A stretch of DNA of 64,000 bases from Flavisolibacter tropicus (GTDB taxonomy: Bacteria; Bacteroidota; Bacteroidia; Chitinophagales; Chitinophagaceae). The number at the start of each line of letters is the position of its first letter. Within the stretch, counting starts at the first letter, position 1. Below the pieces are notes generated by a model, which had not been told where the DNA came from, searched no databases, and saw only the letters and a program-made list of their open reading frames with translations. A program made the position numbers and the translations under genes. The stretch is from positions 5,535,501 to 5,599,500 of the forward strand of contig NZ_CP011390.1 in the NCBI RefSeq assembly GCF_001644645.1, read 5' to 3'. Positions 28,155 through 37,182 of the stretch are shown here, in pieces.

Positions 28155-28835
28155 TTAAATGCATTGATAGATTGAGACATAGTGCGCCACTGTGCCGCAT
28201 AGCACAAAGCAATGCCATAGTGAGTGAAAATAATAAACACTACTTCTTATATAAAAGTAAACGCCCACCGTATAACTAAGACCACCACCTATGACCCACC
28301 AAAGTGTGACACGCGGCATATTTTGGCTAATGGGATTATAAATAAAAAGCAGCATCCACCCCATAATTAAATAAAACAAAACAGAGAGTAATTCAAACCG
28401 GTTAGTAAAAAATAATTTTAAAAAACTACCTGCAACAACAAGGCTCCACATGATTATCAGAAATATGGAAGCTGCCGTATGAGGGAGAAAACGTATGACT
28501 ATGGGCGTATAAGTGCCGGCAATGAGAAAATAGATGCTAATATGATCACTGATTAGAAAAGCACGCTTGAGCTTTTTATTTTGTACAGAATGATATAAGG
28601 ATGAACTGGTATAAACCATGAGCATGCCTATGGCAAATGTGCATACAGCTCTAAAGCTGGCATTTGTACCAACATCATAGGCGTATTTTAATAGAAAAGG
28701 TGAAGCGATAATACAAAATAAAACACCTACAGCGTGTGTCGCTGCGTTGAGCATTTCCTCTTTCTTGGTTTGGCAACGGCCCGGTGCGTTACAATAGGCA
28801 TTCACATAACGAACAATCCTTTTGATCTGGTACAT
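28155..28835 (-). CDS. Hemolysin III / TrhA (PAQR) family membrane protein
   Basis: This is a seven-helix membrane protein of the PAQR/hemolysin III family, which in bacteria influences membrane lipid homeostasis. It has 226 residues. Signature elements are visible: EEMLNAATHAVGVLFCI near 26-42, the conserved Ser/His of SSSLYHSVQN, DHISIYFLIAGTYTPI, and the closing HSLWHCFVLCGTVAHY with its two metal-type His residues. The first roughly 25 residues are positively charged. It is a single gene, convergent with the second GH92. Confidence 0.9.
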   Translation of the reverse strand: MYQIKRIVRYVNAYCNAPGRCQTKKEEMLNAATHAVGVLFCIIASPFLLKYAYDVGTNASFRAVCTFAIGMLMVYTSSSLYHSVQNKKLKRAFLISDHISIYFLIAGTYTPIVIRFLPHTAASIFLIIMWSLVVAGSFLKLFFTNRFELLSVLFYLIMGWMLLFIYNPISQNMPRVTLWWVIGGGLSYTVGVYFYIRSSVYYFHSLWHCFVLCGTVAHYVSIYQCI

Positions 28836-29072
28836 ATCGATCAGCTTTACCGATTATATAAGGATCTGCGCTAACCTTTTAGAAAGGTTCCAAAAAAGAG
28901 CCATAATTACTAGTCGATCAAAATAAAGTAGGACAAAATATTTTAGGCAGAGAACAATTTATTTAGCTATTTATCGGAAAGCAGGCAACTCTTCCTTACA
29001 GTTTTTCGTATATTACTAATAGGATATATAATGCCTATTCGATAACTGTACTTTGAAACAAAACCTACCCGA

Positions 29073-29987
29073 ATGCGAAATTGCTTGCTAAGTACTCTTA
29101 CATACTTCGATATGTTTCATTATCCTTTAACTGCCGATGAACTGTATGCATTTTGTGCAAAGGCGGTTGACAGACAGAAGCTGGAAGTCGAATTATCTGA
29201 AATGGTCAGTGAACAGTTGATCTTTCATACGGATCGTTTTTACAGTCTATGTCCTGGTAATCAATTGGCAGAAAGGCGCATAAAAGGAAACAAGGCTGCT
29301 ATCTCTCAATTGCAAATTGCCTCTAAAATTGCGTGGCTTATTTCTCTTTTTCCATATGTGCGTGGGGTAGGCATTTCTGGATCTTTATCAAAAAATTTTG
29401 CAGACGAATCTTCGGATATCGATTTCTTTATCATAACGGCAAAGGATAGATTGTGGATATCAAGGACCATATTAATGTTGTTTAGAAAGATTTGGGTGCC
29501 GTTTGGAAGAGGAAAGTGGTTTTGTATGAATTATTGGGTGGATGAAGCTGGTATAGAGATTGTTGAAAAGAATATTTTTACAGCTATAGAAATTGCTACT
29601 CTTGTGCCGATGTGTGGTGAAAAGACATTTGAAGATTTTTTTGCAGCCAATGAATGGACAAGAAATTATCTGCCTAATTATGTGGTGAATAACAAGTTTC
29701 TACGTGTAAAGAATAATTGGTTAATGAAAAGACTGCTTGAAACAGTTTTTGATTTGCCAATATTTAACAAGCTTGAAAGGAGATTAATGTTAATTACAGG
29801 AAAACGATATAAAAAGAAAACTGAAGATGGACAGTTAAATAAAAAAGGTATTCTTATTGGTATGCAAGCATCCGAACGTTATTCTAAACACAATCCTCAA
29901 AATTTCCAGTTTGTCCTACTAAAAAGGTATGAACAAAAGCTGAATGATCTCCTCCAGAAGGTTTCAAAGCATGCAGCAATCTTTTAG
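29073..29987 (+). CDS. Pol beta-type nucleotidyltransferase with N-terminal winged helix
   Basis: This has 304 residues. Residues 1-75 look like a winged helix (LTADELYAFC, then VSEQLIFHTDRFYSL). A nucleotidyltransferase core follows, with the signature GISGSLSKNF ending in SSDIDFF (about 101-119). Gly-Ser plus Asp-x-Asp binds nucleotide and metal in this superfamily. The remainder is helical. The substrate is unknown; relatives occur in Bacteroidota polysaccharide and natural-product loci. It lies at the left edge of the radical SAM/glycosyltransferase locus, and its last 4 bp overlap the convergent methyltransferase gene. Confidence 0.7.
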   Translation: MRNCLLSTLTYFDMFHYPLTADELYAFCAKAVDRQKLEVELSEMVSEQLIFHTDRFYSLCPGNQLAERRIKGNKAAISQLQIASKIAWLISLFPYVRGVGISGSLSKNFADESSDIDFFIITAKDRLWISRTILMLFRKIWVPFGRGKWFCMNYWVDEAGIEIVEKNIFTAIEIATLVPMCGEKTFEDFFAANEWTRNYLPNYVVNNKFLRVKNNWLMKRLLETVFDLPIFNKLERRLMLITGKRYKKKTEDGQLNKKGILIGMQASERYSKHNPQNFQFVLLKRYEQKLNDLLQKVSKHAAIF

Positions 29988-30808
29988 TTCTTTTTCCGGA
30001 GGGATATGATGTAATAATCTCCAATATATTTCCACGGCCAGACTGACTTCCATCTATTTTCCAGATTAGTTAGAAAGCGATATAGCTTTGGTCTTTTTTG
30101 AGGGAAGCGCTCCAAGTACGACGGGGGTACAATGGTACATAATCCTTCTACGCGTAATACTTCCATTTTGTCTTTCAACTGGTTAATGATATAGGATGGC
30201 CTGTAATACCAGCACGTAAAATACTTTCCCTCTAAGTGAGCAGTAACTCCTTTACGGCTGAATGTTCTTCTAAAAGCTGTTTTGAAATCGCCTTTCAATG
30301 CCAATAGTGTTTCCCATAGACAAAAAGGAGGCAGGATTACTAAGGTTGCAATACCGCCAGGATTTAATAAGGGGGGCAATGACTGTAATACCTTATCTAA
30401 TTCACCTGTACAATTAAGTCCGGCAAAATTGGAAAATACCAAGTCGTAAGGCCCTTCCTGTTTTAATTGGTCCAATGCTGTAAAGGAACGTAACTCATGA
30501 CTTATTTTATTTGTCAGACCAGCATTCTCAACTTTTTCGATCAATGTTTTTTGCATAGCAGTAGCAATATCGGTTGCATGTACTTGATGCCCCATTTGGG
30601 CAAACCAGATAGCATCTTCTCCTGTACCGCTGTTTAATTCCAGGATAGTGCTGTTGGGAGCAAGAAACTGGTTTACATGATCTCTTACTCTTTTCCTTTT
30701 GTATTGAATAATGATGTTGTCAGAATAGATAGCATCAAATATTTCCGATTGTTTGCTAAATGCTGCAGCTGTCTGTTGCTCATTTACATTCGCTGAAATT
30801 ATGTTCAT
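29984..30808 (-). CDS. Class I SAM-dependent methyltransferase
   Basis: This has 274 residues and is a Rossmann-type methyltransferase. The SAM-binding motif I reads ILELNSGTGEDAIWFA (about 55-70), with ELNSG replacing the more usual E/DxGxG. VHATDIA supplies the acidic residue for ribose binding, and YDLVFSNFAGLNC is motif II. The C-terminal half carries an aromatic-rich cap. It is the last of seven tightly packed minus-strand genes, overlapping the preceding radical SAM gene by 4 bp, so it should act on the same product. The acceptor atom is unknown. Confidence 0.82.
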   Translation of the reverse strand: MNIISANVNEQQTAAAFSKQSEIFDAIYSDNIIIQYKRKRVRDHVNQFLAPNSTILELNSGTGEDAIWFAQMGHQVHATDIATAMQKTLIEKVENAGLTNKISHELRSFTALDQLKQEGPYDLVFSNFAGLNCTGELDKVLQSLPPLLNPGGIATLVILPPFCLWETLLALKGDFKTAFRRTFSRKGVTAHLEGKYFTCWYYRPSYIINQLKDKMEVLRVEGLCTIVPPSYLERFPQKRPKLYRFLTNLENRWKSVWPWKYIGDYYIISLRKKN

Positions 30809-32271
30809 GCAGAAGGATTTTCCAGTCGTTTTAGTTTTATTTTTTCAATATAGGTAGCAGGAATATAATAAAAGCCTGACAGTGCCTTTTTGAGAGTAAA
30901 GCGGTTTGTTTTGGATGGATGTCGTATCAACTTCTTGAAATGGTCAAACGCTATGTGTTTACGAAAGCTTTTATGCGTATAGCGATGAAGTTGTTTGTAA
31001 AAGGCGGGTTGAAAAGTATTTTTAAACATCAGGACCAATTCATCAGAATCTGTCCAATTTGATTTTTCAATCAGATCTGCTTTTACTTTTTCATAAAAAC
31101 CAGTTCCAGGCAGCGGGTAAGAAACAGAAATACCAATTTCATGCGGCAACAATTTGTTGATCATCTTGATGGTGAGATCAATATCCTCCTTGGTCTCGCC
31201 CAAGTAGCCAAATTGAATAAAAAAGGCAGGATGAATACTGTTAGTTTTAAGCAATCGGGTAGCTTCTTGAATTTGTTGTATGGTAGTGCCCTTATCCATG
31301 GCATCCAGTATTTTTTGAGAACCACTTTCAGCTCCCATCCATACATTAGCACACCCAGCACGGGCTAAATCTTTTACATAGTTCTCCTGTATTAATAAGT
31401 CGGCCCTGGACTGTATCTTGAATGTAAACTGGAGTTGTTCTTTTTCAACCAAATCGGCAAACCGGTTTACCCAGCCGGGTTTCAATCCAAATATGTCATC
31501 GCAGAACCAGATATGGTCATAATTAAACGTTTCCTTCAGATACTTTAATTCCCGTACAACATTTTCCGGAGACCTTGCATTGTAGCGGTTACCATAAATT
31601 GGTTTAGCACACCAGTTACACTTAAAGGGACAGCCTCTCGTAGTGCCAATATTCATGGAGAAATACCCGGCATGCTTTAGCCATGTGTTTCGATAAGGTG
31701 TAATATCTAATAAATCCCAGGCAGGTAATGGTAACGAATCCAGGTCTGTCATTACAGATCGCTTTGCTGTTTTAAAAACACCGCCATCATGTAAGTAAGC
31801 AAGTCCTTTTATTTGATCAATGTCAGTCTGATTGATCTGGAGGGCCGTCAGCAGTTCAGATAAGGTCATTTCTGCTTCACCTAATAATATAAAATCTGCG
31901 CCTTCCTGTAAATATTTTTCAAAATGATCAGTGGAATCAGAGCTGGAAACAATGACAGTGCATCCATTTGCCTTGGCCATCTTGATCATGGAAAAAGCGG
32001 CCTCACGCATATTGGTCAGACACATTTTGGTCAGGTAATTAAACCCATCATCGTAGATCACAAGTACATCAGGCTTGGTTGCTTCCAGAGCTGGAATGAT
32101 CTCTTCTGGTCCATGGGCAAACATGGTATCAAACAGGTTTACCGTATAACCCTTCTCACGTAATACAGCAGCCGCATACAAGGTACCCAAAGGGGCGTAG
32201 GGTTGGCCTGTATTCCATTGCTTGGGATCGAAGCGTAAAAAGTACGAATGCGTAAACAGAATGTTTTTCAT
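30805..32271 (-). CDS. Cobalamin-binding-type radical SAM protein (BchE/P-methylase-like)
   Basis: This has 488 residues. The N-terminal roughly 170 residues form a cobalamin-binding-like Rossmann domain (PLGTLYAAAVLREKGYTVNL), but the DxHxxG base-off His motif is not evident. The radical SAM core begins with RGCPFKCNWC (about 216-225), giving the CX3CX2C ligands for the 4Fe-4S cluster. DHIWFCDDIFGL and ANVWMGAESGS are typical core motifs. A basic C-terminal region follows. Enzymes of this class methylate unactivated carbon or phosphorus or perform cyclisations. It sits in a coupled operon with two other radical SAM genes; the reaction here is unknown. Confidence 0.85.
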   Translation of the reverse strand: MKNILFTHSYFLRFDPKQWNTGQPYAPLGTLYAAAVLREKGYTVNLFDTMFAHGPEEIIPALEATKPDVLVIYDDGFNYLTKMCLTNMREAAFSMIKMAKANGCTVIVSSSDSTDHFEKYLQEGADFILLGEAEMTLSELLTALQINQTDIDQIKGLAYLHDGGVFKTAKRSVMTDLDSLPLPAWDLLDITPYRNTWLKHAGYFSMNIGTTRGCPFKCNWCAKPIYGNRYNARSPENVVRELKYLKETFNYDHIWFCDDIFGLKPGWVNRFADLVEKEQLQFTFKIQSRADLLIQENYVKDLARAGCANVWMGAESGSQKILDAMDKGTTIQQIQEATRLLKTNSIHPAFFIQFGYLGETKEDIDLTIKMINKLLPHEIGISVSYPLPGTGFYEKVKADLIEKSNWTDSDELVLMFKNTFQPAFYKQLHRYTHKSFRKHIAFDHFKKLIRHPSKTNRFTLKKALSGFYYIPATYIEKIKLKRLENPSA

Positions 32272-32277
32272 ACCAGA

Positions 32278-33324
32278 CTATATTTTTTTCCAGGCAGGAA
32301 GATTCAAATAACAAACACATTGTGCGCAGGTAGTGTCTGTATCCATATCCAATGACTTTCGGAACTGGTAGGCTTTGGGACTATTGAGCAAATTCTCCAG
32401 CGTGTTTTCATGTATGTTACCTATGGAGTCATGAAAAAAACAGGGCCTTACATTACCATCAGCCTCTATAACCGTTGATACCCATGGGGCATTACATTTC
32501 TTACTGGGAAATGGAATAAGCCCATAAAATGCAGCATAGTGATCATAAATCAGTTGAAGCTTTTGCAGCGATTCTGCAATATAACCTTGCTCAATATCCT
32601 GCTTATGGTATTCGGCTAGAGAAAGGAGCGTTTTCTGCAATTCATTAAGCTCTGTTTGAGTTGGAACAATTTCACTTTGCCGTTCTCCTGTCCACAACAC
32701 ATCACGGTTGAAAGCATGACTGCTCACATCGGCAGGTAGAAAACTAACCTGGTTGATACCTATTTCTTTTGCTGTGTTGATAATGGCGGACCATTTCTTG
32801 AAATTGAGCCTATGTATAACTGTCCTTGAAGTGATACGATAGGAGGGCGCTATTGCTCTAATGGCTTGAATACCTTCTTTCAGCTTGGAGAAGGCTTCTT
32901 TGATATTTCGTATCGTATTATGCGTCTCTTCATCTCCGTCCAAAGAAACAATGACATCATCTATATGCTCCACAATTTGTACGGCATATCTTTTTAGTGA
33001 TATGCCAGTAGATAACAAGCTGATTTTGATGTTTTCTTTCTGCAGCATCCGGCATAGATCAAAGAATGCTGGATTTAATAGCGCTTCTCCTCCAGACATC
33101 AATATCCTGCTCGTTTTAAACTTTCTTAAAGAAGTCAATAAGCCTTCCACATCTTTTTCAGTTAGTTGCTTGAGGTTTTGATTACCTTTCCAAATGTCAC
33201 ACATTACACACCGGCAATTACAGGCGCTATGTGGCATCAAAATAACAATAGGCAATGTTGTGATCTTATGGGATCGCAATGTTTTATAGCGGTGGTAGGT
33301 ATAATATAGTGATTGTTCCAACAT
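32278..33324 (-). CDS. Radical SAM protein with SPASM-like C-terminus
   Basis: This has 348 residues. The 4Fe-4S binding motif is CNCRCVMC, read as CX3CX2C, near 35-42, followed by MSGGEALLNP as the SAM-binding GGE motif. A C-terminal SPASM-like auxiliary cluster region carries Cys residues in KKCNAPW, VRPCFFHDSIGN and TCAQCVCYLN, enough for at least one additional cluster. Such proteins modify peptides or dehydrogenate or epimerise small molecules and sugars. There is 6 bp between its stop and the next gene, and its start abuts the preceding methyltransferase stop. The substrate is unknown. Confidence 0.85.
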   Translation of the reverse strand: MLEQSLYYTYHRYKTLRSHKITTLPIVILMPHSACNCRCVMCDIWKGNQNLKQLTEKDVEGLLTSLRKFKTSRILMSGGEALLNPAFFDLCRMLQKENIKISLLSTGISLKRYAVQIVEHIDDVIVSLDGDEETHNTIRNIKEAFSKLKEGIQAIRAIAPSYRITSRTVIHRLNFKKWSAIINTAKEIGINQVSFLPADVSSHAFNRDVLWTGERQSEIVPTQTELNELQKTLLSLAEYHKQDIEQGYIAESLQKLQLIYDHYAAFYGLIPFPSKKCNAPWVSTVIEADGNVRPCFFHDSIGNIHENTLENLLNSPKAYQFRKSLDMDTDTTCAQCVCYLNLPAWKKI

Positions 33325-34050
33325 TTATTTAGATATACAAATCCACGGAAATGGATTGATTTTAAAAACCTTGTTGATGAATGATTTGGGGGAATACAAG
33401 ATTTTGTACTTGTAAGGTTCCAGGCTTGCCGTTGAATGATGAAAATAATAGGCCTTCATGCCTGGAGCACTATTGGCGTTAAAATATACTTTGCTTCTTT
33501 CCTTTGCCAGTGCACATTCTTCCACATTATAAAATGGTGTATCAATGATGTGAACTTCTCCTTCCTCTTTTAGCTGCCCAAAACAAGCATTTAGAATTTT
33601 TCCAACTGACTCGAAATACTGAAAGGCGGCTGCAAAGACAATGGCGTCAAACTGTTCATTTAAACATACATTACTTATGTCCCCATAAATAAATTGAAGA
33701 TTCGCTCTCGTAAATACCCGATTCGCTTGTTCAAGTTCCATCGTATTTATATCCATCCCAACTACCTGCACATTTTGAACATTGGCAAGTTGGTTCGATA
33801 ACCACCCATTACCACAACCAATTTCCAGAATGCGGTAAGGCTTGTTCTTTTTCGAAAAATAGTTTACTAACCATTTGCAGGATCTGCCCCTTATCTTCCA
33901 TTCATTTTTTAAGTGGTGAGACTTAGAAACCAATGGTAGTTGAGCCACTACTTCATCACTATAAATTCTGCCCTCCTTGTCCCTCAGGTAAAGATATTCC
34001 TGCTCAAAGTCGTAATAATTAGGGGCAGTATCGTTTATTAGCCTATGCAT
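33325..34050 (-). CDS. Class I SAM-dependent methyltransferase
   Basis: This has 241 residues. Motif I is RILEIGCGNGWLSNQLA (about 73-89), followed by VVGMDINTMELEQA with the ribose-binding Asp, and FDAIVFAAAFQYFESV as motif II. An N-terminal extension of about 70 residues precedes the fold. The style matches small-molecule methyltransferases of the Methyltransf_11/25 type. Its start overlaps the upstream gene by 8 bp and its stop abuts the SPASM radical SAM start, which indicates translational coupling. The acceptor is unknown. Confidence 0.85.
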   Translation of the reverse strand: MHRLINDTAPNYYDFEQEYLYLRDKEGRIYSDEVVAQLPLVSKSHHLKNEWKIRGRSCKWLVNYFSKKNKPYRILEIGCGNGWLSNQLANVQNVQVVGMDINTMELEQANRVFTRANLQFIYGDISNVCLNEQFDAIVFAAAFQYFESVGKILNACFGQLKEEGEVHIIDTPFYNVEECALAKERSKVYFNANSAPGMKAYYFHHSTASLEPYKYKILYSPKSFINKVFKINPFPWICISK

Positions 34051-34711
34051 TTATGGGCGCAATCTTGTAAATAAAGTTTTTTTCTAAAAGGTTATTTCTT
34101 GAATACACGCAATTCAGTTGAAAAGAATTTCTCCAAGCAATCGATTGTATCATCTCTAGGTCACAACCATCGCATAGAATCATGAGTACTTCAGATGATG
34201 AATGGATGTAATTACCCAGATCTTTAAACAGTGCTTGAAAATATTCACCGCCCTCACCACAATACCAGGCGTAATCAGCATCCGTAACGGGCTTTCTTTT
34301 ATAATAGGGCGGATTGATAGAAATGATATCAAACGCCTGCTGTGGGATAGCCGCAAACAAATCAGAATGAAGGATATGCATCTGCACGTTATTGACCGCC
34401 GCATTATTTTGTAAAGCTTGTACAGCAATGGTATTAATATCGCTTGCTACAACCTTTGCTCCTTGCTGGCTCGCATATATAGAGATCAGTCCACTTCCGG
34501 CACCTAATTCCAAAAAATGCTTATCAGTAAGACCGAACTTATTGAGGTACTTCAACAATAGCTTTGTACTAAAGAAAAAGCCCGGGTGAAAAACCTGCGG
34601 CGGGATCGTTAATACAATGTTTCGGTACCTATACATTCTTGTGCTGGAAAGATATTTAACTAGCAAAGGCTTATAGGTTTTACCAACTATATATTTGACA
34701 ACCCCTCTCAT
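34043..34711 (-). CDS. HemK/PrmC-like SAM-dependent methyltransferase
   Basis: This has 222 residues. Motif I is FLELGAGSGLISIYA (about 65-79), then VVASDINTIAVQAL. The catalytic-type motif NPPYYKRKP near 135 is the NPPY signature found in enzymes that methylate amide or amino nitrogen (PrmC, RsmC and N6-adenine types). Nitrogen methylation is thus favoured, but the substrate could be a metabolite rather than protein or nucleic acid given the setting. Its ATG directly abuts the stop of the upstream radical SAM gene. Confidence 0.82.
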   Translation of the reverse strand: MRGVVKYIVGKTYKPLLVKYLSSTRMYRYRNIVLTIPPQVFHPGFFFSTKLLLKYLNKFGLTDKHFLELGAGSGLISIYASQQGAKVVASDINTIAVQALQNNAAVNNVQMHILHSDLFAAIPQQAFDIISINPPYYKRKPVTDADYAWYCGEGGEYFQALFKDLGNYIHSSSEVLMILCDGCDLEMIQSIAWRNSFQLNCVYSRNNLLEKNFIYKIAPINA

Positions 34712-36211
34712 TTAAAATCCTTCTATTTCTGGCTGACGGTATTTCCAAAGCCGCTGCATGGCCTTTATCTCATAAGGCATCTTATGAAAACCTGTTTTAT
34801 AGCGGACAGCTGCAACCGTACGCATCAGTTTTCGTTTAAAGCCTGTTAATCGGATATCAGATACTGTCGGGTAATAACCATTCAATACCGTTTCAAAATC
34901 TTTTATTTTATCCACCATTTCTGGGGTAAGCCAAGGCGTGAGCGGATTTTTGCGTAAATCAAACTGTTCCCATTCCGGACCAACCCAATCCTCCAGCTTT
35001 TCTGGAAATCGAAAGCCTGCCTTTAAAACACGCTCATACATATCCGTTCCTTCCGTTGGCACAGGACTGTATACATAAATCACGATCTCCGTATTAGGAT
35101 TAATAGACTTGATCTCCCTAATGAATGCAATATCAAAGTCTATTTGCTTCATTACCTGCTCTGGGGTGTCGGCAGGTGTTCCCAATACAAAAGAGTACTC
35201 CGGTATAATGTCAAACTTTGCCATGCGGGCTGCAAAGGCCCGGATCTGTTCTGCCGTTTGAGTGCCTCCCTTATCCATTTTTTTAAGGATCTCGTCATTG
35301 CCGGTTTCTGCACCAAAAAATATCATCTTACACCCCGACTCTCGCATTAAAGCCAGCGTTTCATCGGAGTATTTGTTGATAGTGTCAATTCTGCCTTCTC
35401 CCCACCAGATCATTTTTTCGTTCATGATCAGTCTTGAGAATTCAGCTGTTCTTTTTTCCGAAACAAAGAAATTATTGTCATGAAACTCTATAGCATTTCC
35501 GCCATAGTTGTCTTTAAGATATTTAATGTCTTTATAAACGTTTTCAGCCGACTTACTTTTCCAGCGACCATTATAGATAGGAACCACAGCGCAGAAGGAA
35601 CATTTGAAAGGGCATCCAACGCTGGAGTGATAGGCAATGGTCTTTGTGCCCAGGTAACTTTTGCCTAAGTATCTGCCAAGCGGGTAAAAACCATTCAGTT
35701 TCTCGTAGGGTAGTGGTGATAACTCGTCCTGATCATATAATTCGTCCTTTCTGGTTTTGATAATGTCATCACCACTTTTATAAATTAGGTTTGAGATTAT
35801 TTCATAGGGCTCTCCTTTTAGCAACGCTTCCAATAAAGCAGGGAAACTTTTATCGCCTGGGCCATTTATAATAAAGTCCACATAGCCCGAATTCAAAACC
35901 GATTGCGACTGATTGGAAGGAAAGTAGCCTCCCCAAATCGTAATAATATCCTGAAAAAGCTCTCTGATTTTCTTTGAAACCGGTATGGCCTGTTTTAACT
36001 GTGGGCCAGGCATACAGGTGCAACCGAAAAATTTAAACGCGCCAGTTGACAGGTAATGGTTGATTTTTGGCCAAGGGTCCGCTTCCATGTTGCCATCAAC
36101 GATCACATAGTCAAATAACCCCTCAACAGAAGCGGCAATAGAGAGTATGGAGTTCGGAATCCTGGGTTTGGAGTTAGCACTCCTGGGATTAAATAACAGC
36201 AGTTTGTTCAT
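34712..36211 (-). CDS. Cobalamin-binding-type radical SAM protein
   Basis: This has 499 residues. An N-terminal cobalamin-binding-like domain (to about 170, including DIITIWGGYFPSN and VDFIINGPGDKSFPALLEAL) precedes a radical SAM core with VGCPFKCSFC (about 199-208) as CX3CX2C. MIFFGAETGN and the C-terminal VYSPVPTEGT and WEQFDLRKNPLTPWL follow. It resembles the hopanoid/BchE-type group and differs clearly from the second such enzyme in the operon, so the two probably carry out different steps. It overlaps the upstream GT2 gene by 4 bp. The chemistry is unknown. Confidence 0.85.
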   Translation of the reverse strand: MNKLLLFNPRSANSKPRIPNSILSIAASVEGLFDYVIVDGNMEADPWPKINHYLSTGAFKFFGCTCMPGPQLKQAIPVSKKIRELFQDIITIWGGYFPSNQSQSVLNSGYVDFIINGPGDKSFPALLEALLKGEPYEIISNLIYKSGDDIIKTRKDELYDQDELSPLPYEKLNGFYPLGRYLGKSYLGTKTIAYHSSVGCPFKCSFCAVVPIYNGRWKSKSAENVYKDIKYLKDNYGGNAIEFHDNNFFVSEKRTAEFSRLIMNEKMIWWGEGRIDTINKYSDETLALMRESGCKMIFFGAETGNDEILKKMDKGGTQTAEQIRAFAARMAKFDIIPEYSFVLGTPADTPEQVMKQIDFDIAFIREIKSINPNTEIVIYVYSPVPTEGTDMYERVLKAGFRFPEKLEDWVGPEWEQFDLRKNPLTPWLTPEMVDKIKDFETVLNGYYPTVSDIRLTGFKRKLMRTVAAVRYKTGFHKMPYEIKAMQRLWKYRQPEIEGF

Positions 36212-37104
36212 AGCGGCTTCTGGGGCTTGACCTTCAAATATATTTTCACTAATGAATATACGTAGCGAGGGTAAAAAAGGTTGGCTGTAAAAGAATTTAA
36301 ATAATGGGTGAGCGCCTTTTTCCTATTGCCTCTCCCTTCATGTAATTTTCCCAATTTTAGATGGGCTATACCCTTGGCTTGCCGTAAGGGCTTCTTTTTT
36401 ACCATTCCATTGTTATACAGATACTGATAGGTAGCAAGATATTCCTCATAATTCTCAAAAGGAATTTCCTTACTCATATTGGTATCATGTACCCGGCGCA
36501 GGACCAGCGGCTCATAAAGGATACCACAATCATAATGATAGGCCAGCCTCATGTGAAAGTTAAAATCACCGGACCGCATTGTCTCATCATAATGGCCAAC
36601 CTTATCAAAACAGCTTCTTTTCATTACTAACACAGACCCATATATCAGAAACCGATTGGCCGTTATCCGGCTAAAAATAGATTCACACCGAACGGTATTT
36701 TGAAAAGGGTAGGCATGATAACTAAGGATTTCTTCTCCTTTGAACGTAGTGACATCCGTTATGGAAAAGCCTATCTCCGGATTCTTTATGAATAAATCCA
36801 TTTGCTTTTGGAGTTTGTCTTCCTTCCACAGATCGTCCGAATCCATATAAGCAATAAAACTTCCCTTGGCCTTGCTTAAAGCATAGTTTTTTAAGCGTCC
36901 TGTATATCCACACCGCGGCTGATAAAAATAGCTGATCCGGGTATCCTTTATTTCTAAAACCCGCTCTCGTGTGTCGTCATCAGAACCGTCGTCAATAATT
37001 AGCAATTCAAAGTTGGTATACGTTTGGTTCAATATGCTGTGAATGCATTCCTGAAGAAGCTTTGACCGGTTATAGGTAAGGAGAATGATGCTAACCATAT
37101 TCAT
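36208..37104 (-). CDS. Glycosyltransferase family 2
   Basis: This has 298 residues from ATG 37104 (MNMVSIILLTYN). A longer start at 37167 adds 21 residues ahead of the canonical SIILLTYN strand and is less likely. GT-A motifs are clear: IIDDGSDDDT near 36-45 and YMDSDDLW near 91-98 (DxD). An H-bearing LRRVHDTNMS and a helical tail follow. It is the first gene of a seven-gene minus-strand operon and diverges from the deacetylase gene at 37183. The donor sugar is unknown. Confidence 0.88.
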   Translation of the reverse strand: MNMVSIILLTYNRSKLLQECIHSILNQTYTNFELLIIDDGSDDDTRERVLEIKDTRISYFYQPRCGYTGRLKNYALSKAKGSFIAYMDSDDLWKEDKLQKQMDLFIKNPEIGFSITDVTTFKGEEILSYHAYPFQNTVRCESIFSRITANRFLIYGSVLVMKRSCFDKVGHYDETMRSGDFNFHMRLAYHYDCGILYEPLVLRRVHDTNMSKEIPFENYEEYLATYQYLYNNGMVKKKPLRQAKGIAHLKLGKLHEGRGNRKKALTHYLNSFTANLFYPRYVYSLVKIYLKVKPQKPL

Positions 37105-37182
37105 AGAATCAGAATGATCTAATATAAAGTAATTTCTACTGAAAAAAGCAACCGGTTTACTTTTCATCCGTATATTACTGCA

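Noticed and set aside
29984..37104. Considered as a RiPP pathway (SPASM radical SAM, methyltransferases, exporter)
   Set aside because: No precursor-peptide-like small gene, RRE domain or peptidase is visible; the glycosyltransferases, deacetylase and PglK-like flippase point to a glycan or glycolipid instead.
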